42,169 nucleotides of DNA from an uncultured Clostridia bacterium (GTDB lineage: Bacteria; Bacillota; Clostridia; Oscillospirales; Ruminococcaceae). The stretch is taken from contig CALATN010000129.1 of NCBI GenBank assembly GCA_937891895.1, positions 1 to 42,169 of the forward strand, written 5' to 3'. Positions 30,475 to 38,748 of the stretch are shown in pieces; the stretch's first letter is position 1, and every line of letters begins with the position of its first letter. The notes beneath the pieces are model-generated. The model was given only the letters and a program-made list of their open reading frames with translations. It was not told where the DNA came from and did not search any database. The position numbers and the translations under genes are program-made.

Positions 30475-33408
30475 ATGAAAGACGAAAACAAGCGTATAAA
30501 AACCTTGAAAATATTATCCTTTTCGGGCATAGGTCTGATGTTTGCAGTAACGCTGATTGCCGCTTTTCTTGAGAGCTTTGAAAGTGTGGCAATTACGGTT
30601 GCAGTGCTTCTGACAATCGGCATGGTATTACTGATAAGAAATGTCTTTATCGTGTTTGAAAACAAATTCAGAAGCATTGAGGAAATTGTCAATCGATTTT
30701 CGGGTTATGCTGAAGTGAAATATAACAAGACTGATGAGGTTGCATATATTTCAGCAAAATTTTCTCAGATTACAGGTATAGATGTTGCAAGCGAAATAGT
30801 TGATGATGTTGAATACAAAAAGATTATGACTGAGCTTATTGCGAGTCCGTCTGACGCCGGCTCCGATATCTATATGACGGCACGTCCCGAAAGCTGGGTG
30901 CGTGTTTCTACGTTTGAAAACGAATATTATGAGTTCACAATGATTTCTGATGTTTCGGAGTACGTTTCCTGCCGCAATATTATAAAGAGTCTGAAATATT
31001 ATGACAGTGAAACAGGTATTCTCTGCCGTGATGCGTTTATTGCAAAGGTGCGTTCTGTGACGGAAAATAACAGAGGTACAATCGGTCTTATCAGTATAAC
31101 AATCAGCGGCGTCGACAAGGTTTCTTCCTTTAAGGGTACAACTGCTGCGGATAAGGTTATTACAAAGACTGCTGCACAGATAAAGCGTTTTGAAAATCCT
31201 CATAATGCTTTTGCGGGAAGAACCTCAACAAACGAATTCTGCCTGCTTCTTACGGATACATACGATGAAGGCTGTCAGAAGTATGCGTACAAGCTGTATA
31301 ACAGTCTTACAGATACTCTCGGAGCAATGGATAACAGCGAATATATTCACGTTTACTGTGGCTTTGCGCTGTTTAATGACCGTGATTCCGATGCAGGGGA
31401 TATGATTGCTTCCGCTGAATACGCTGCTTTTGAGGCGAAAACCTCAGGTGCTGCACATCCTGTTGCATTTGATTCTGCAAAATATGCGATGCGTGCTCAT
31501 GACTTTGAGAAAATCCAGGTATTCAATATTGTTACTTCGGAAAATAAAATTGACTATCATTTTCAGCCTGTTGTTGACGCAAAAACAGGTGAGATTTTCG
31601 GCTATGAAGCACTTATGCGTCCGCGTGAAATCAACAGCATAAGACTTACTCCTGTTGAAACAATCAACATTGCCAAGGAACAGAATATGCTTGATAAGAT
31701 TGAACAGCTTACACTGAAAAATCTGTTCGGATACCTTTCGGATAATCTTGAAAAGTTCAATGGCAAGCGTCTGTTTATCAATACAATTCCGAACTGCTTT
31801 GTCAGTGATGAGGAATACAATGAGCTCTATGAAAAAGACGGACATGTTTTTGAGAAGTTGATAATCGAGATTACAGAGGGAAGTCAGATTACCGCTGAAA
31901 GCGTTGAGTTGATGAGAAAACGCTACAGCAGCAGACACGCACTTTTTGCAATTGATGATTATGGCTCAGGTTATGCAAATGAGTCCACGCTTCTTTCCAT
32001 TCAGCCTGATATTATCAAAATCGACCGATCTATTATAACAGCGATTGACACGGATTCTCAGAAGCGTCATCTTGTGGCAAATATGATTAACTTTGCAAAG
32101 CGTCACGGTATCAGTACGCTTACCGAAGGTATTGAAACCAAGGATGAGCTGGAAACGGTTATTACACTGGGAATTGATTACGTTCAGGGCTACTACACAG
32201 GCAGACCGAGTCCTGTGCTGCTTGCGGACATTGCTCCCGATAAGAAGAACGAGCTGCTTGACATCAACCTGAAGAACGCAAGCTACAGCAAAAAGGTTTA
32301 TGTTGTAGAAGATGAAGCTGTACATGACCTTGAAAACCTTGCAGTGCAGGGTTATACTGATATTACTGTTGCTTCTGCTGAGGCTTATTTCAGAGGCATA
32401 TCAGACCGTCACGTAAATATGCGTATCAGCTGTGAGGACGGCTACAAGGGAACAATCCACATTGAAAGCGTTAATGTTTTTGGTCTGGAAGGACCTGTTC
32501 TCACTCTTGGAAAGAATTGTGATGTGGTGCTTGATATCACAGGACAGAATACATTCAGTTATGAAGGAATAAGAGTTCCTGAAACAAGTTCATTTACTAC
32601 AAAGGGTGACGGTAAACTGCGCATTGAAGTCAGCAGTGATGATGGTACAGTTCTTGGCGGCAATTACTTTCAGAATTACGGTAAAATTCGTCTTGAGCAT
32701 ACGGGACAGCTTGATATTTATGTTGAAACAAGCAATATCGTTGGTATTGGCGGCAGCGTCGGAACTGAAAATTCCAAGATTGAAATTGTTTCGGGCAAGG
32801 TGACTACAGAACTCAGGGGAATAAACATTGTTGCTGTCGGCTCTGTTTCGGGGGCTGCTGATATTGATATCAGCGGCGGCGATATCTACATGGAAAATGC
32901 GGGCAGAAGTGTTGTAGGCATTGGCTCAATGAACGGTACGGCAAAGATTACAGCTGTGACCGACATCAACGTCACATGCTCAGGCAACAGATGCTGTGCA
33001 ATCGGTACACTTGACGGCGGAAACGGTACTGTTTACCTTGACAACGCAAAATTCACAACAACCGTAAATGCCAAGGAAGCTTCGGCAATCGGTGCTGTGG
33101 GCGGTGACGTTGATGTTACGCTGAACAGCGGTGAGTACATAATCCGCTGCGAGGGCAACGACGTAACAGGCGTCGGTGACAGAACAGGTAAGGGCGACAT
33201 CACTATCAACAGCGGTACAATGAAGCTTTACACAGCTGCTTCAATGGAACTGGGTATCGGCACAAACGGCGGCAGGGCTGTTATCGCACAGCTTGATGCC
33301 AATTACGAGGGACGCGGCAAAATCAACGCAACCGCTCCCGACGGAAGTGCCCTTGACGTTGTTGAGATCGGAGAAAATCTCTACGAGCTCCACTGCAAGG
33401 CTATATAA
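30475..33408 (+). CDS. Degenerate-GGDEF/EAL protein with C-terminal beta-helix-like repeats
   Basis: A 977-residue membrane protein in three parts. Two N-terminal helices (about 13-32 and 37-57) lead to a GGDEF-like domain whose signature reads STNEF (251-255), so cyclase activity is unlikely. The EAL domain (about 350-600) keeps all expected catalytic and metal residues: Glu378, Asn436, Glu465, Asp494, Asp495, Lys515, Glu551, Gln571. c-di-GMP hydrolysis is therefore likely. The last 370 or so residues are rich in Gly, Ile and Val, with recurring VGIG/AIG turns about 30 apart, like a right-handed beta-helix usually seen outside cells; the topology here puts it in the cytoplasm. GAGGTG precedes the ATG. 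Confidence 0.85.
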   Translation: MKDENKRIKTLKILSFSGIGLMFAVTLIAAFLESFESVAITVAVLLTIGMVLLIRNVFIVFENKFRSIEEIVNRFSGYAEVKYNKTDEVAYISAKFSQITGIDVASEIVDDVEYKKIMTELIASPSDAGSDIYMTARPESWVRVSTFENEYYEFTMISDVSEYVSCRNIIKSLKYYDSETGILCRDAFIAKVRSVTENNRGTIGLISITISGVDKVSSFKGTTAADKVITKTAAQIKRFENPHNAFAGRTSTNEFCLLLTDTYDEGCQKYAYKLYNSLTDTLGAMDNSEYIHVYCGFALFNDRDSDAGDMIASAEYAAFEAKTSGAAHPVAFDSAKYAMRAHDFEKIQVFNIVTSENKIDYHFQPVVDAKTGEIFGYEALMRPREINSIRLTPVETINIAKEQNMLDKIEQLTLKNLFGYLSDNLEKFNGKRLFINTIPNCFVSDEEYNELYEKDGHVFEKLIIEITEGSQITAESVELMRKRYSSRHALFAIDDYGSGYANESTLLSIQPDIIKIDRSIITAIDTDSQKRHLVANMINFAKRHGISTLTEGIETKDELETVITLGIDYVQGYYTGRPSPVLLADIAPDKKNELLDINLKNASYSKKVYVVEDEAVHDLENLAVQGYTDITVASAEAYFRGISDRHVNMRISCEDGYKGTIHIESVNVFGLEGPVLTLGKNCDVVLDITGQNTFSYEGIRVPETSSFTTKGDGKLRIEVSSDDGTVLGGNYFQNYGKIRLEHTGQLDIYVETSNIVGIGGSVGTENSKIEIVSGKVTTELRGINIVAVGSVSGAADIDISGGDIYMENAGRSVVGIGSMNGTAKITAVTDINVTCSGNRCCAIGTLDGGNGTVYLDNAKFTTTVNAKEASAIGAVGGDVDVTLNSGEYIIRCEGNDVTGVGDRTGKGDITINSGTMKLYTAASMELGIGTNGGRAVIAQLDANYEGRGKINATAPDGSALDVVEIGENLYELHCKAI

Positions 33409-33415
33409 AACAAAT

Positions 33416-33444
33416 AAGACCACGGAATTTCCGTGGTCTTTTCT
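33416..33444 (+). terminator. Terminator of the EAL protein gene
   Basis: AAGACCACGGA (33416-33426)/TCCGTGGTCTT (33430-33440) followed by TTCTTTT. Confidence 0.8.
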
Positions 33445-33451
33445 TTTGCAT

Positions 33452-33484
33452 AAAAAAACCGCCCACGTTTTATACCGTGGGCGG
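33452..33484 (-). terminator. Terminator of the ilv operon
   Basis: On the minus strand CCGCCCACG/CGTGGGCGG (33459-33467 with 33476-33484) followed by seven Ts, 14 bases after the ilvC stop. Confidence 0.85.
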
Positions 33485-33497
33485 ATATGTAACAAAC

Positions 33498-34514
33498 TTA
33501 GTTGTTGATGAGCTTGTCCTCGTCGCTCCAGCTGTAGAGCTTTCTGATGTCTTCGCCTACAACTTCTGCAGGGTGTTCAGCAGCGAGCTTTCTCATAGCC
33601 TTGAAGTGAACCTGAGAGCCTGCATCGGACATATCGAGGAGGAAGTCCTTAGCGAAAGTACCGTCCTGAATGTCGGAAAGAACCTTCTTCATAGCCTTCT
33701 TAGTTTCCTCAGTGATAATCTTAGGACCTGTGATGTAGTCGCCGTATTCAGCAGTGTTGGAGATGGAGTATCTCATACCTGCGAAACCGCTCTGGTAGAT
33801 GAGGTCAACGATGAGCTTCATTTCGTGGATACATTCAAAGTAAGCGTTTCTTGGGTCGTAACCAGCTTCAACGAGTGTTTCGAAGCCAGCCTGCATAAGT
33901 GCGCAGACACCGCCGCAGAGAACAGCCTGTTCACCGAAGAGGTCAGTTTCTGTTTCTGTTCTGAATGTTGTTTCGAGTACGCCTGCTCTTGCGCCGCCGA
34001 TACCGAGTGCGTAAGCAAGACCGATATCTGTAGCATCACCTGTAGCGTCCTGTTCAACAGCGATAAGACAAGGAACACCCTTACCAGCCTGATATTCGCT
34101 TCTTACTGTGTGGCCTGGGCCCTTAGGAGCGATCATGATTACGTTAACGTTCTTAGGTGGAACGATACAGCCGAAGTGAATGTTGAAGCCGTGAGCGAAA
34201 GCAAGTGTCTTGCCTTCTGTAAGGTTAGGCTCGATAGCTTCCTTGTAAAGCTTAGCCTGCTTTTCGTCAGGAATAAGGATCATAATTACGTCAGCAGCCT
34301 TAGCAGCTTCAGCAACGGAAAGAACCTTAAGACCCTGAGCCTCTGCCTTTGCAGCGGACTTGGAGCCTTCGTAAAGACCAACAACAACGTTTACGCCGCT
34401 GTCCTTAAGGTTGAGAGCGTGAGCGTGACCCTGAGAGCCATAGCCGATGATTGCAACGGTCTTGCCGTCAAGTCTGCCGAGATCGCAGTCCTGCTGATAA
34501 TAAATTTTTGCCAT
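33498..34514 (-). CDS. ilvC: Ketol-acid reductoisomerase
   Basis: Second step of valine, leucine and isoleucine synthesis: Mg-dependent rearrangement and NAD(P)H reduction of acetolactate. A class I enzyme of 338 residues with the nucleotide motif GYGSQGHAHALNLKDSG, AHGFNIHFG, PKGPGHTVRSEY, and the metal ligands in DLFGEQAVLCGG and FECIHEMKLIVDLIY. The beta2-alphaB loop reads GLYEGSKSAAKAE; this region sets NADH or NADPH choice and would repay a check. Last gene of ilvBNC. GGAGG lies 9 bases before the ATG. Confidence 0.98.
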   Translation of the reverse strand: MAKIYYQQDCDLGRLDGKTVAIIGYGSQGHAHALNLKDSGVNVVVGLYEGSKSAAKAEAQGLKVLSVAEAAKAADVIMILIPDEKQAKLYKEAIEPNLTEGKTLAFAHGFNIHFGCIVPPKNVNVIMIAPKGPGHTVRSEYQAGKGVPCLIAVEQDATGDATDIGLAYALGIGGARAGVLETTFRTETETDLFGEQAVLCGGVCALMQAGFETLVEAGYDPRNAYFECIHEMKLIVDLIYQSGFAGMRYSISNTAEYGDYITGPKIITEETKKAMKKVLSDIQDGTFAKDFLLDMSDAGSQVHFKAMRKLAAEHPAEVVGEDIRKLYSWSDEDKLINN

Positions 34515-34561
34515 TTTAAAAACCTCCGTTTTATATTAATTGGATTTCTATACTTTATCAA

Positions 34562-34587
34562 AACGCAGCAATGCGTTAAGCAACGCA
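34562..34587. promoter_or_regulatory. Competing hairpins between ilvN and ilvC
   Basis: AACGCA (34562-34567), TGCGTT (34572-34577) and AACGCA (34582-34587): the middle part can pair with either side, giving two exclusive hairpins upstream of ilvC. Could set expression of ilvC relative to ilvN. Confidence 0.45.
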
Positions 34588-34605
34588 GCACGTTTAAATA
34601 ACAAA

Positions 34606-35097
34606 TTATTTTTTTATGGTTTCCGCGCCCTTCTGGATAGCGATAACACCTGTGCGGACGATTTCCTTTATTCCGTAAGGCTTGATAAGCTCCTGGAAAC
34701 GGTCGAGGTGCTGGGTTGTGTCGGAAATTTCAAGAGTAAGGGTTGTTGCTGAAATGTCAGCAATCTTCGCACCCATAATCTCGCAGATAGTAAGGATTTC
34801 GCTTCTCTGCTGAGGGGTAGCGTCAATCTTGATGAGCTGAAGCTCACGTGAGAGAAGCTCCTCGGGAGCGAGAGCCTTTACCTTGAGGGTGTCGATGAGC
34901 TTGTTGAGCTGTTTTTCAAGCTGTTCAACGGTATGCTCGTCGCCGTCGGCAACGATTGTGATACGGGAAATCTTCGGGTCGTCCGTTTCGCCCACAGCAA
35001 GGCTGTCGATATTGAAGCCGCGGCGGGAGAAAAGTCCTGAAATTCTGGACAGGACACCTGCGTGGTTTTCCACGAGGATAGATATAGTATGTTTCAT
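34606..35097 (-). CDS. ilvN: Acetolactate synthase regulatory (small) subunit
   Basis: The regulatory partner of IlvB, giving valine feedback and raising activity. At 163 residues it has an N-terminal ACT domain (KHTISILVENHAGVLSRISGLFSRRGFNI, with the Asn and Gly of the valine site) and a second ACT-like half (ELQLIKIDATPQQRSEILTI ... DRFQELIKPYGIKEIVRTG). Second gene of the operon, 97 bases after ilvB, with AAAGGAG before the ATG. The longer IlvH-type length and sequence fit the biosynthetic, not the catabolic, form. Confidence 0.95.
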   Translation of the reverse strand: MKHTISILVENHAGVLSRISGLFSRRGFNIDSLAVGETDDPKISRITIVADGDEHTVEQLEKQLNKLIDTLKVKALAPEELLSRELQLIKIDATPQQRSEILTICEIMGAKIADISATTLTLEISDTTQHLDRFQELIKPYGIKEIVRTGVIAIQKGAETIKK

Positions 35098-35168
35098 AAG
35101 AAAACTCCTTTGATAGCGTATACTGACATTTTACCACATTTTCTGCCATAAGTAAAGTGCATATAAAG

Positions 35169-35192
35169 CATGAACGGTATAACAATCGTTCA
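35169..35192. promoter_or_regulatory. Hairpin after ilvB
   Basis: ATGAACG/CGTTCAT (about 35169-35192) lies just after the ilvB stop in the 97-base gap before ilvN, with no T-run. It could be a processing or stabilising hairpin. Confidence 0.4.
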
Positions 35193-35194
35193 TA

Positions 35195-36811
35195 TTACAG
35201 CGTGGTTTCATTACGCCATACGTTGCACTCCAGCAGATAGGGCCCCTTTGCGTTGCAGAGGTGCTCGATTGCTTCCTCAGCCTCAGCCATTGTGCACACA
35301 CGCTCAGCCTCAATGCCATAAGCCTTTGCAAGCGCCACGAAATCGGGGTTGCCGTCAGCAATGTGGATAGCGGTCTGATTGTCGCTGTAGTGGATAGTCT
35401 GAAGCTCACGAACCATACCAAGACGGTTGTTGCGCATAAGGATAATCTTGACCGCAAGTTTTTCCTGAATAATTGTAGCAAGCTCCATCATCTGCATCTG
35501 GAACGAGCCGTCGCCGCAGATTGCCACAACCTCGCTGTCGGGTGAAGCGAACTTCGCGCCGATTGCCGCAGGTACGGAGTAACCCATAGTGCCCATACCG
35601 CCGCTTGTAAGGAAACGTCCGCCCTTGAACTGGAAGTTGTTGCAGGTCCATATCTGGTTCTGACCAACGTCAGCAACGCAGATTGTATTTTCGGGCAGCT
35701 TTGCGGAAAGCTTTCTGATGAACATTTTCGGGTTCACGTAGCCCTGAGTTTCATTTTCGGTAGGAACTTCATTCTTTATCTGCGAAAGCTCATCAAGCCA
35801 GTCGGTACGCTCGGTGCTACAAGCATTTGCGCAGAGCTGTTCAAGAATATTTCCGCAGTCGCCAACCAGCGGAATGTCAACGTGAATGTTCTTGCCGATT
35901 TCAGCAGGGTCAACGTCTATGTGAATGATTTTCGTAGTCTTTGCAAGGAACTTAGGGGAACGCACAGCACGGTCACCAACTCTTGCTCCGATAAGTATCA
36001 TCGTGTCGCACTTTGATACCGCCTCGTTAGCGGTTTTTACACCGTGCATACCAAGCATACCCATATAGAGCGGGTGCTCGGAGGGGAAGATGCCAAGCCC
36101 CATCATTGTTGAAACAACAGGGATTCTTGTCTTTTCAGCAAAATTGCGAAGCTCCTCGGCAGCATTTGCGGAGATTACACCGCCGCCTGCGCAGATGAGA
36201 GGTCTTTCGGAAGCTTTAAGCGCCTCGCAGACCCTCTTTATCTGGAGGGTATTGCCCTTGACCGTAGGCTTGTATGTACGAAGCTCAATGCTTTCGGGGT
36301 AATCGAAATCTATAAGTGTATTCTGAATATCCACAGGCACGTCAATGAGAACAGGGCCGTTTCTTCCCGTTCCCGCAAGGTAGAAGGCCTCCTTGAACAC
36401 GCGGGGGAGCTCAGCCGCATTCTTGATGAGGTAGCTGTACTTCACGAAAGGCTCAGCCGCACCCGTGATGTCGACCTCCTGGAACACGTCGCAGCCGATC
36501 TGGTCGGTGGAAACCTGACCCGTGATGCACACGAGGGGGATGCTGTCAGCGTAAGCCGTAGCGATAGCCGTCAGCAGGTTTGTCGCACCTGGACCCGAGG
36601 TAGCGATACAAACCGCAGGCTTGCCCGAAATACGAGCGTAGCCGCTTGCGGAGTGTCCCGCATTATCCTCACGGCGGACGAGGACGTGGTGGATATCGGA
36701 CTTTGTGAGTTCATCATAAAAAGGACAGATTGCAGCGCCCGGATAACCAAAGACGACCTTTACGCCCTCATTTTCCAGACATTTTACCATTGCTTCAGCC
36801 GCTTTGATCAA
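35195..36811 (-). CDS. ilvB: Acetolactate synthase catalytic (large) subunit
   Basis: ThDP- and FAD-dependent first common step of branched-chain amino acid synthesis. About 538 residues with the three ThDP-fold domains: GYPGAAICPFYDEL and HRREDNAGHSASGYAR-like N-terminal sequence (as VRREDNAGHSASGYAR), the central FAD-type domain, and GDGSFQMQMMELATI with NNRLGMVRELQ for ThDP/Mg binding. No ATG fits near the expected start. I prefer the TTG at 36811 because GGAAGTG lies 6 bases upstream on the minus strand; TTG 36826 is in frame but lacks a site. First gene of ilvBNC behind a 186-base hairpin-rich leader. Confidence 0.95.
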   Translation of the reverse strand: MIKAAEAMVKCLENEGVKVVFGYPGAAICPFYDELTKSDIHHVLVRREDNAGHSASGYARISGKPAVCIATSGPGATNLLTAIATAYADSIPLVCITGQVSTDQIGCDVFQEVDITGAAEPFVKYSYLIKNAAELPRVFKEAFYLAGTGRNGPVLIDVPVDIQNTLIDFDYPESIELRTYKPTVKGNTLQIKRVCEALKASERPLICAGGGVISANAAEELRNFAEKTRIPVVSTMMGLGIFPSEHPLYMGMLGMHGVKTANEAVSKCDTMILIGARVGDRAVRSPKFLAKTTKIIHIDVDPAEIGKNIHVDIPLVGDCGNILEQLCANACSTERTDWLDELSQIKNEVPTENETQGYVNPKMFIRKLSAKLPENTICVADVGQNQIWTCNNFQFKGGRFLTSGGMGTMGYSVPAAIGAKFASPDSEVVAICGDGSFQMQMMELATIIQEKLAVKIILMRNNRLGMVRELQTIHYSDNQTAIHIADGNPDFVALAKAYGIEAERVCTMAEAEEAIEHLCNAKGPYLLECNVWRNETTL

Positions 36812-36844
36812 ACCAATCACTTCCAATCATAGTAGTTTCAAAAA

Positions 36845-36989
36845 TAAGACCACGTTTCGCAAGAAACGTGCGTCATCCTTTTTTGTGATGTTTTGTGTGG
36901 TTTTGAAGCTCCACGCAGTGAGCTTTACAAAATTTGAAACGACAGTTTCAAAAGCACAAAACTCACAGTTTGAAAATTTATTTTCAAAC
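36845..36989 (-). promoter_or_regulatory. Palindrome-rich 5' leader of ilvBNC
   Basis: Four hairpins lie between the promoter and ilvB: GTTTGAAAAT/ATTTTCAAAC (36968-36989), TTTGAAAC/GTTTCAAA (36933-36952), AAGCT/AGCTT with inner CAC/GTG (36906-36925) and CACGTTTC/GAAACGTG (36851-36870). Two copy hairpin types seen at 718-737 and 16278-16297. I see no T-box sequence and no leader peptide rich in Leu, Ile or Val codons. Confidence 0.65.
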
Positions 36990-37003
36990 TTGTATACCTG
37001 TTA

Positions 37004-37032
37004 ATTGTACTACTTTTATGCTTTAAAGTCAA
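37004..37032 (-). promoter_or_regulatory. sigma-A promoter of ilvBNC
   Basis: On the minus strand TTGACT (37032-37027), 17-base spacer, TACAAT (37009-37004). Transcription would start near 36997. Confidence 0.75.
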
Positions 37033-37173
37033 TGGGTAATTAAATTTTTGCCACGCTTTTAAAAATTTGCACAAGAAAAATTTCCCGACCCTATTCCATT
37101 TTTGAAAATAATGTGATATACTAAAATAAATATGTACTTTTTCAAGGTGCGTTAACAGAAGGAGGACTCTCTT

Positions 37174-37290
37174 ATGAAAAAGATTTGGCGAGGCTTATGG
37201 ATTGCGGCAGTTTCCCTCGGTGGAGTAGCGCTGGTGAATATTGCGCTGCTGGCTATGAAAAAGGACAAGAAAAAATATATTGATGTGTAA
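37174..37290 (+). CDS. 38-residue single-helix membrane peptide
   Basis: A short gene: MKKIWRGLWIAAVSLGGVAL, then one hydrophobic helix in all (about residues 8-28), ending in a lysine-rich tail KKDKKKYIDV. AAGGAGG stands 8 bases before the ATG, a very strong site. It lies 17 bases before the flippase gene and is probably co-transcribed with it. The size and charge pattern (basic at both ends of one helix) suggest a small accessory subunit of a membrane protein. No family recognised. Confidence 0.7.
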   Translation: MKKIWRGLWIAAVSLGGVALVNIALLAMKKDKKKYIDV

Positions 37291-37307
37291 CGGAGTAAAC
37301 TCTCACT

Positions 37308-38747
37308 ATGAATAAATACCAAAAGCTGGCGAGCAATACCCTTATTTTCGCCATCGGAAGCTTCGGGACAAAGTTCCTGAGCTTCATACTTATCAGGCTG
37401 TACACGGGCTGTATGACAACCGACGGCTACAGCGACGCCGATCTGCTTTATCAGACAGTGAACGTGCTGTACCCGATTTTAACTTTCAGTATGGCTGACG
37501 CGGTTATCCGTTTCGGTATGGACAAGGGCTATAGTCAGCGGCAGGTCTACACCGTTGCGGTTACGTCAACGCTTATCGGGCTGGGGGCTTTTGCGCTTTT
37601 GTCACCTGTGTTCAACCTGATTGATATGTACAAGGACTACGGCTTCCTGCTGTACGTCTTCTGCTACTTCTCCTGTTTCAGACAGATCGCGTCAAACTTT
37701 GTACGTGCAAAGGGCTACGTGAAGCTGTTTGCGGTGGACGGCATATTCTCCACGCTTGTAACCGTTATATGCAACTTGATTTTCCTTGTTGGGTTTGATA
37801 TGGACGTTACGGGGTACGTGCTGTCAATTATCATTTCCGATATCGTTTCGCTTGTTGTGCTGACCGTTATCGCAGGACTGCACAAGTATCTTGACATCAG
37901 CTATTTCAGCAAGAAGCTGTTCAAGGAAATGCTGAAATATTCCGCACCCCTTATCCCGACCTACGTGCTGTGGTGGATAACCTCCGCGTCGGACAGATGG
38001 TTTGTAATCTCCCTTTGCGGCGACCACACAAACGGCATCTACAGCGCCGCCTACAAAATCCCATCGCTGCTGATGATGTTCACGACATTGTTCTATCAGG
38101 CGTGGCAGATGTCGGCAATCGAAAACCGCAACGACAGCGGACTTGCCAAGTTCTACACCAGAATTTATGGCGCATACAGCTCTCTGCTGATGATTGCGGC
38201 GGCAGGCGTGATAATGCTTGTGAAGCCGCTGACATATCTGCTTGTTGACAACGATCCATCAAAGAACTTCACCTTTGCCTACCACTATACACCGATACTG
38301 GTCATTGCAATGGTTTTCCAGTGTCTTTGCCAGTTCACATCAAGCGTGTACAACGTAAAGAAGAAGTCAATCAATTCCCTGCTGACAAGCCTTATCGCGG
38401 CGGTTGTCAACATCATTCTCAATTTCCTGCTTATCCCTGATTTCGGCGCTTACGGTGCAGCAATCGCAACAGCGTCGGCTTATGCGGCTTGCTTCGTGAT
38501 AAGAATTGTTGATGTACGGACTCTTATTCCGTTCAAGGTAAGCCACTTCAAAATCATCGTAAATACAATCGTAATCAGCTATATGGCTTTCGTTGCTTCA
38601 AAGGAACCTAAGCTTATGTGGCTGCAGCTTATCGTGCTGTTTATTGCGGTTACGGTTTTCAACTTTGAGTCGGTAATCAGCACACTTCGCAAGATACTGA
38701 ACAGAGTTGCCCCAAAAAATGAAAATACTGCGGAAGGAACGAATTAA
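37308..38747 (+). CDS. Oligosaccharide flippase (MOP superfamily, Wzx/RfbX type)
   Basis: A 479-residue membrane protein with about 12-14 helices, typical of polysaccharide flippases. It begins KLASNTLIFAIGSFGTKFLSFILIRLYTG, the usual first helix, with YSAPLIPTYVLWWI and SDRWFVISLCG in the middle and IPDFGAYGAAIATASAYA near the end. It would move lipid-linked sugars across the membrane. Its neighbours are a tiny membrane peptide and a GH36 enzyme whose start lies one base after its stop. No glycosyltransferase genes are seen nearby, so the substrate is open. Confidence 0.88.
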   Translation: MNKYQKLASNTLIFAIGSFGTKFLSFILIRLYTGCMTTDGYSDADLLYQTVNVLYPILTFSMADAVIRFGMDKGYSQRQVYTVAVTSTLIGLGAFALLSPVFNLIDMYKDYGFLLYVFCYFSCFRQIASNFVRAKGYVKLFAVDGIFSTLVTVICNLIFLVGFDMDVTGYVLSIIISDIVSLVVLTVIAGLHKYLDISYFSKKLFKEMLKYSAPLIPTYVLWWITSASDRWFVISLCGDHTNGIYSAAYKIPSLLMMFTTLFYQAWQMSAIENRNDSGLAKFYTRIYGAYSSLLMIAAAGVIMLVKPLTYLLVDNDPSKNFTFAYHYTPILVIAMVFQCLCQFTSSVYNVKKKSINSLLTSLIAAVVNIILNFLLIPDFGAYGAAIATASAYAACFVIRIVDVRTLIPFKVSHFKIIVNTIVISYMAFVASKEPKLMWLQLIVLFIAVTVFNFESVISTLRKILNRVAPKNENTAEGTN

Positions 38748-38748
38748 T

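Noticed and set aside
31220..31245. Active GGDEF diguanylate cyclase
   Set aside because: The signature reads STNEF, so the nucleotide-binding glycines and the catalytic Asp are lost.
33477..34601. Long open frame (about 374 codons) on the plus strand
   Set aside because: It lies antisense to ilvC, whose motifs are unmistakable; the translation is Cys/Val/Ser-rich shadow sequence with no ribosome binding site.
36811..37032. T-box riboswitch or attenuator before ilvB
   Set aside because: No T-box core sequence, no specifier-loop pattern and no leader peptide rich in branched-chain codons could be seen.
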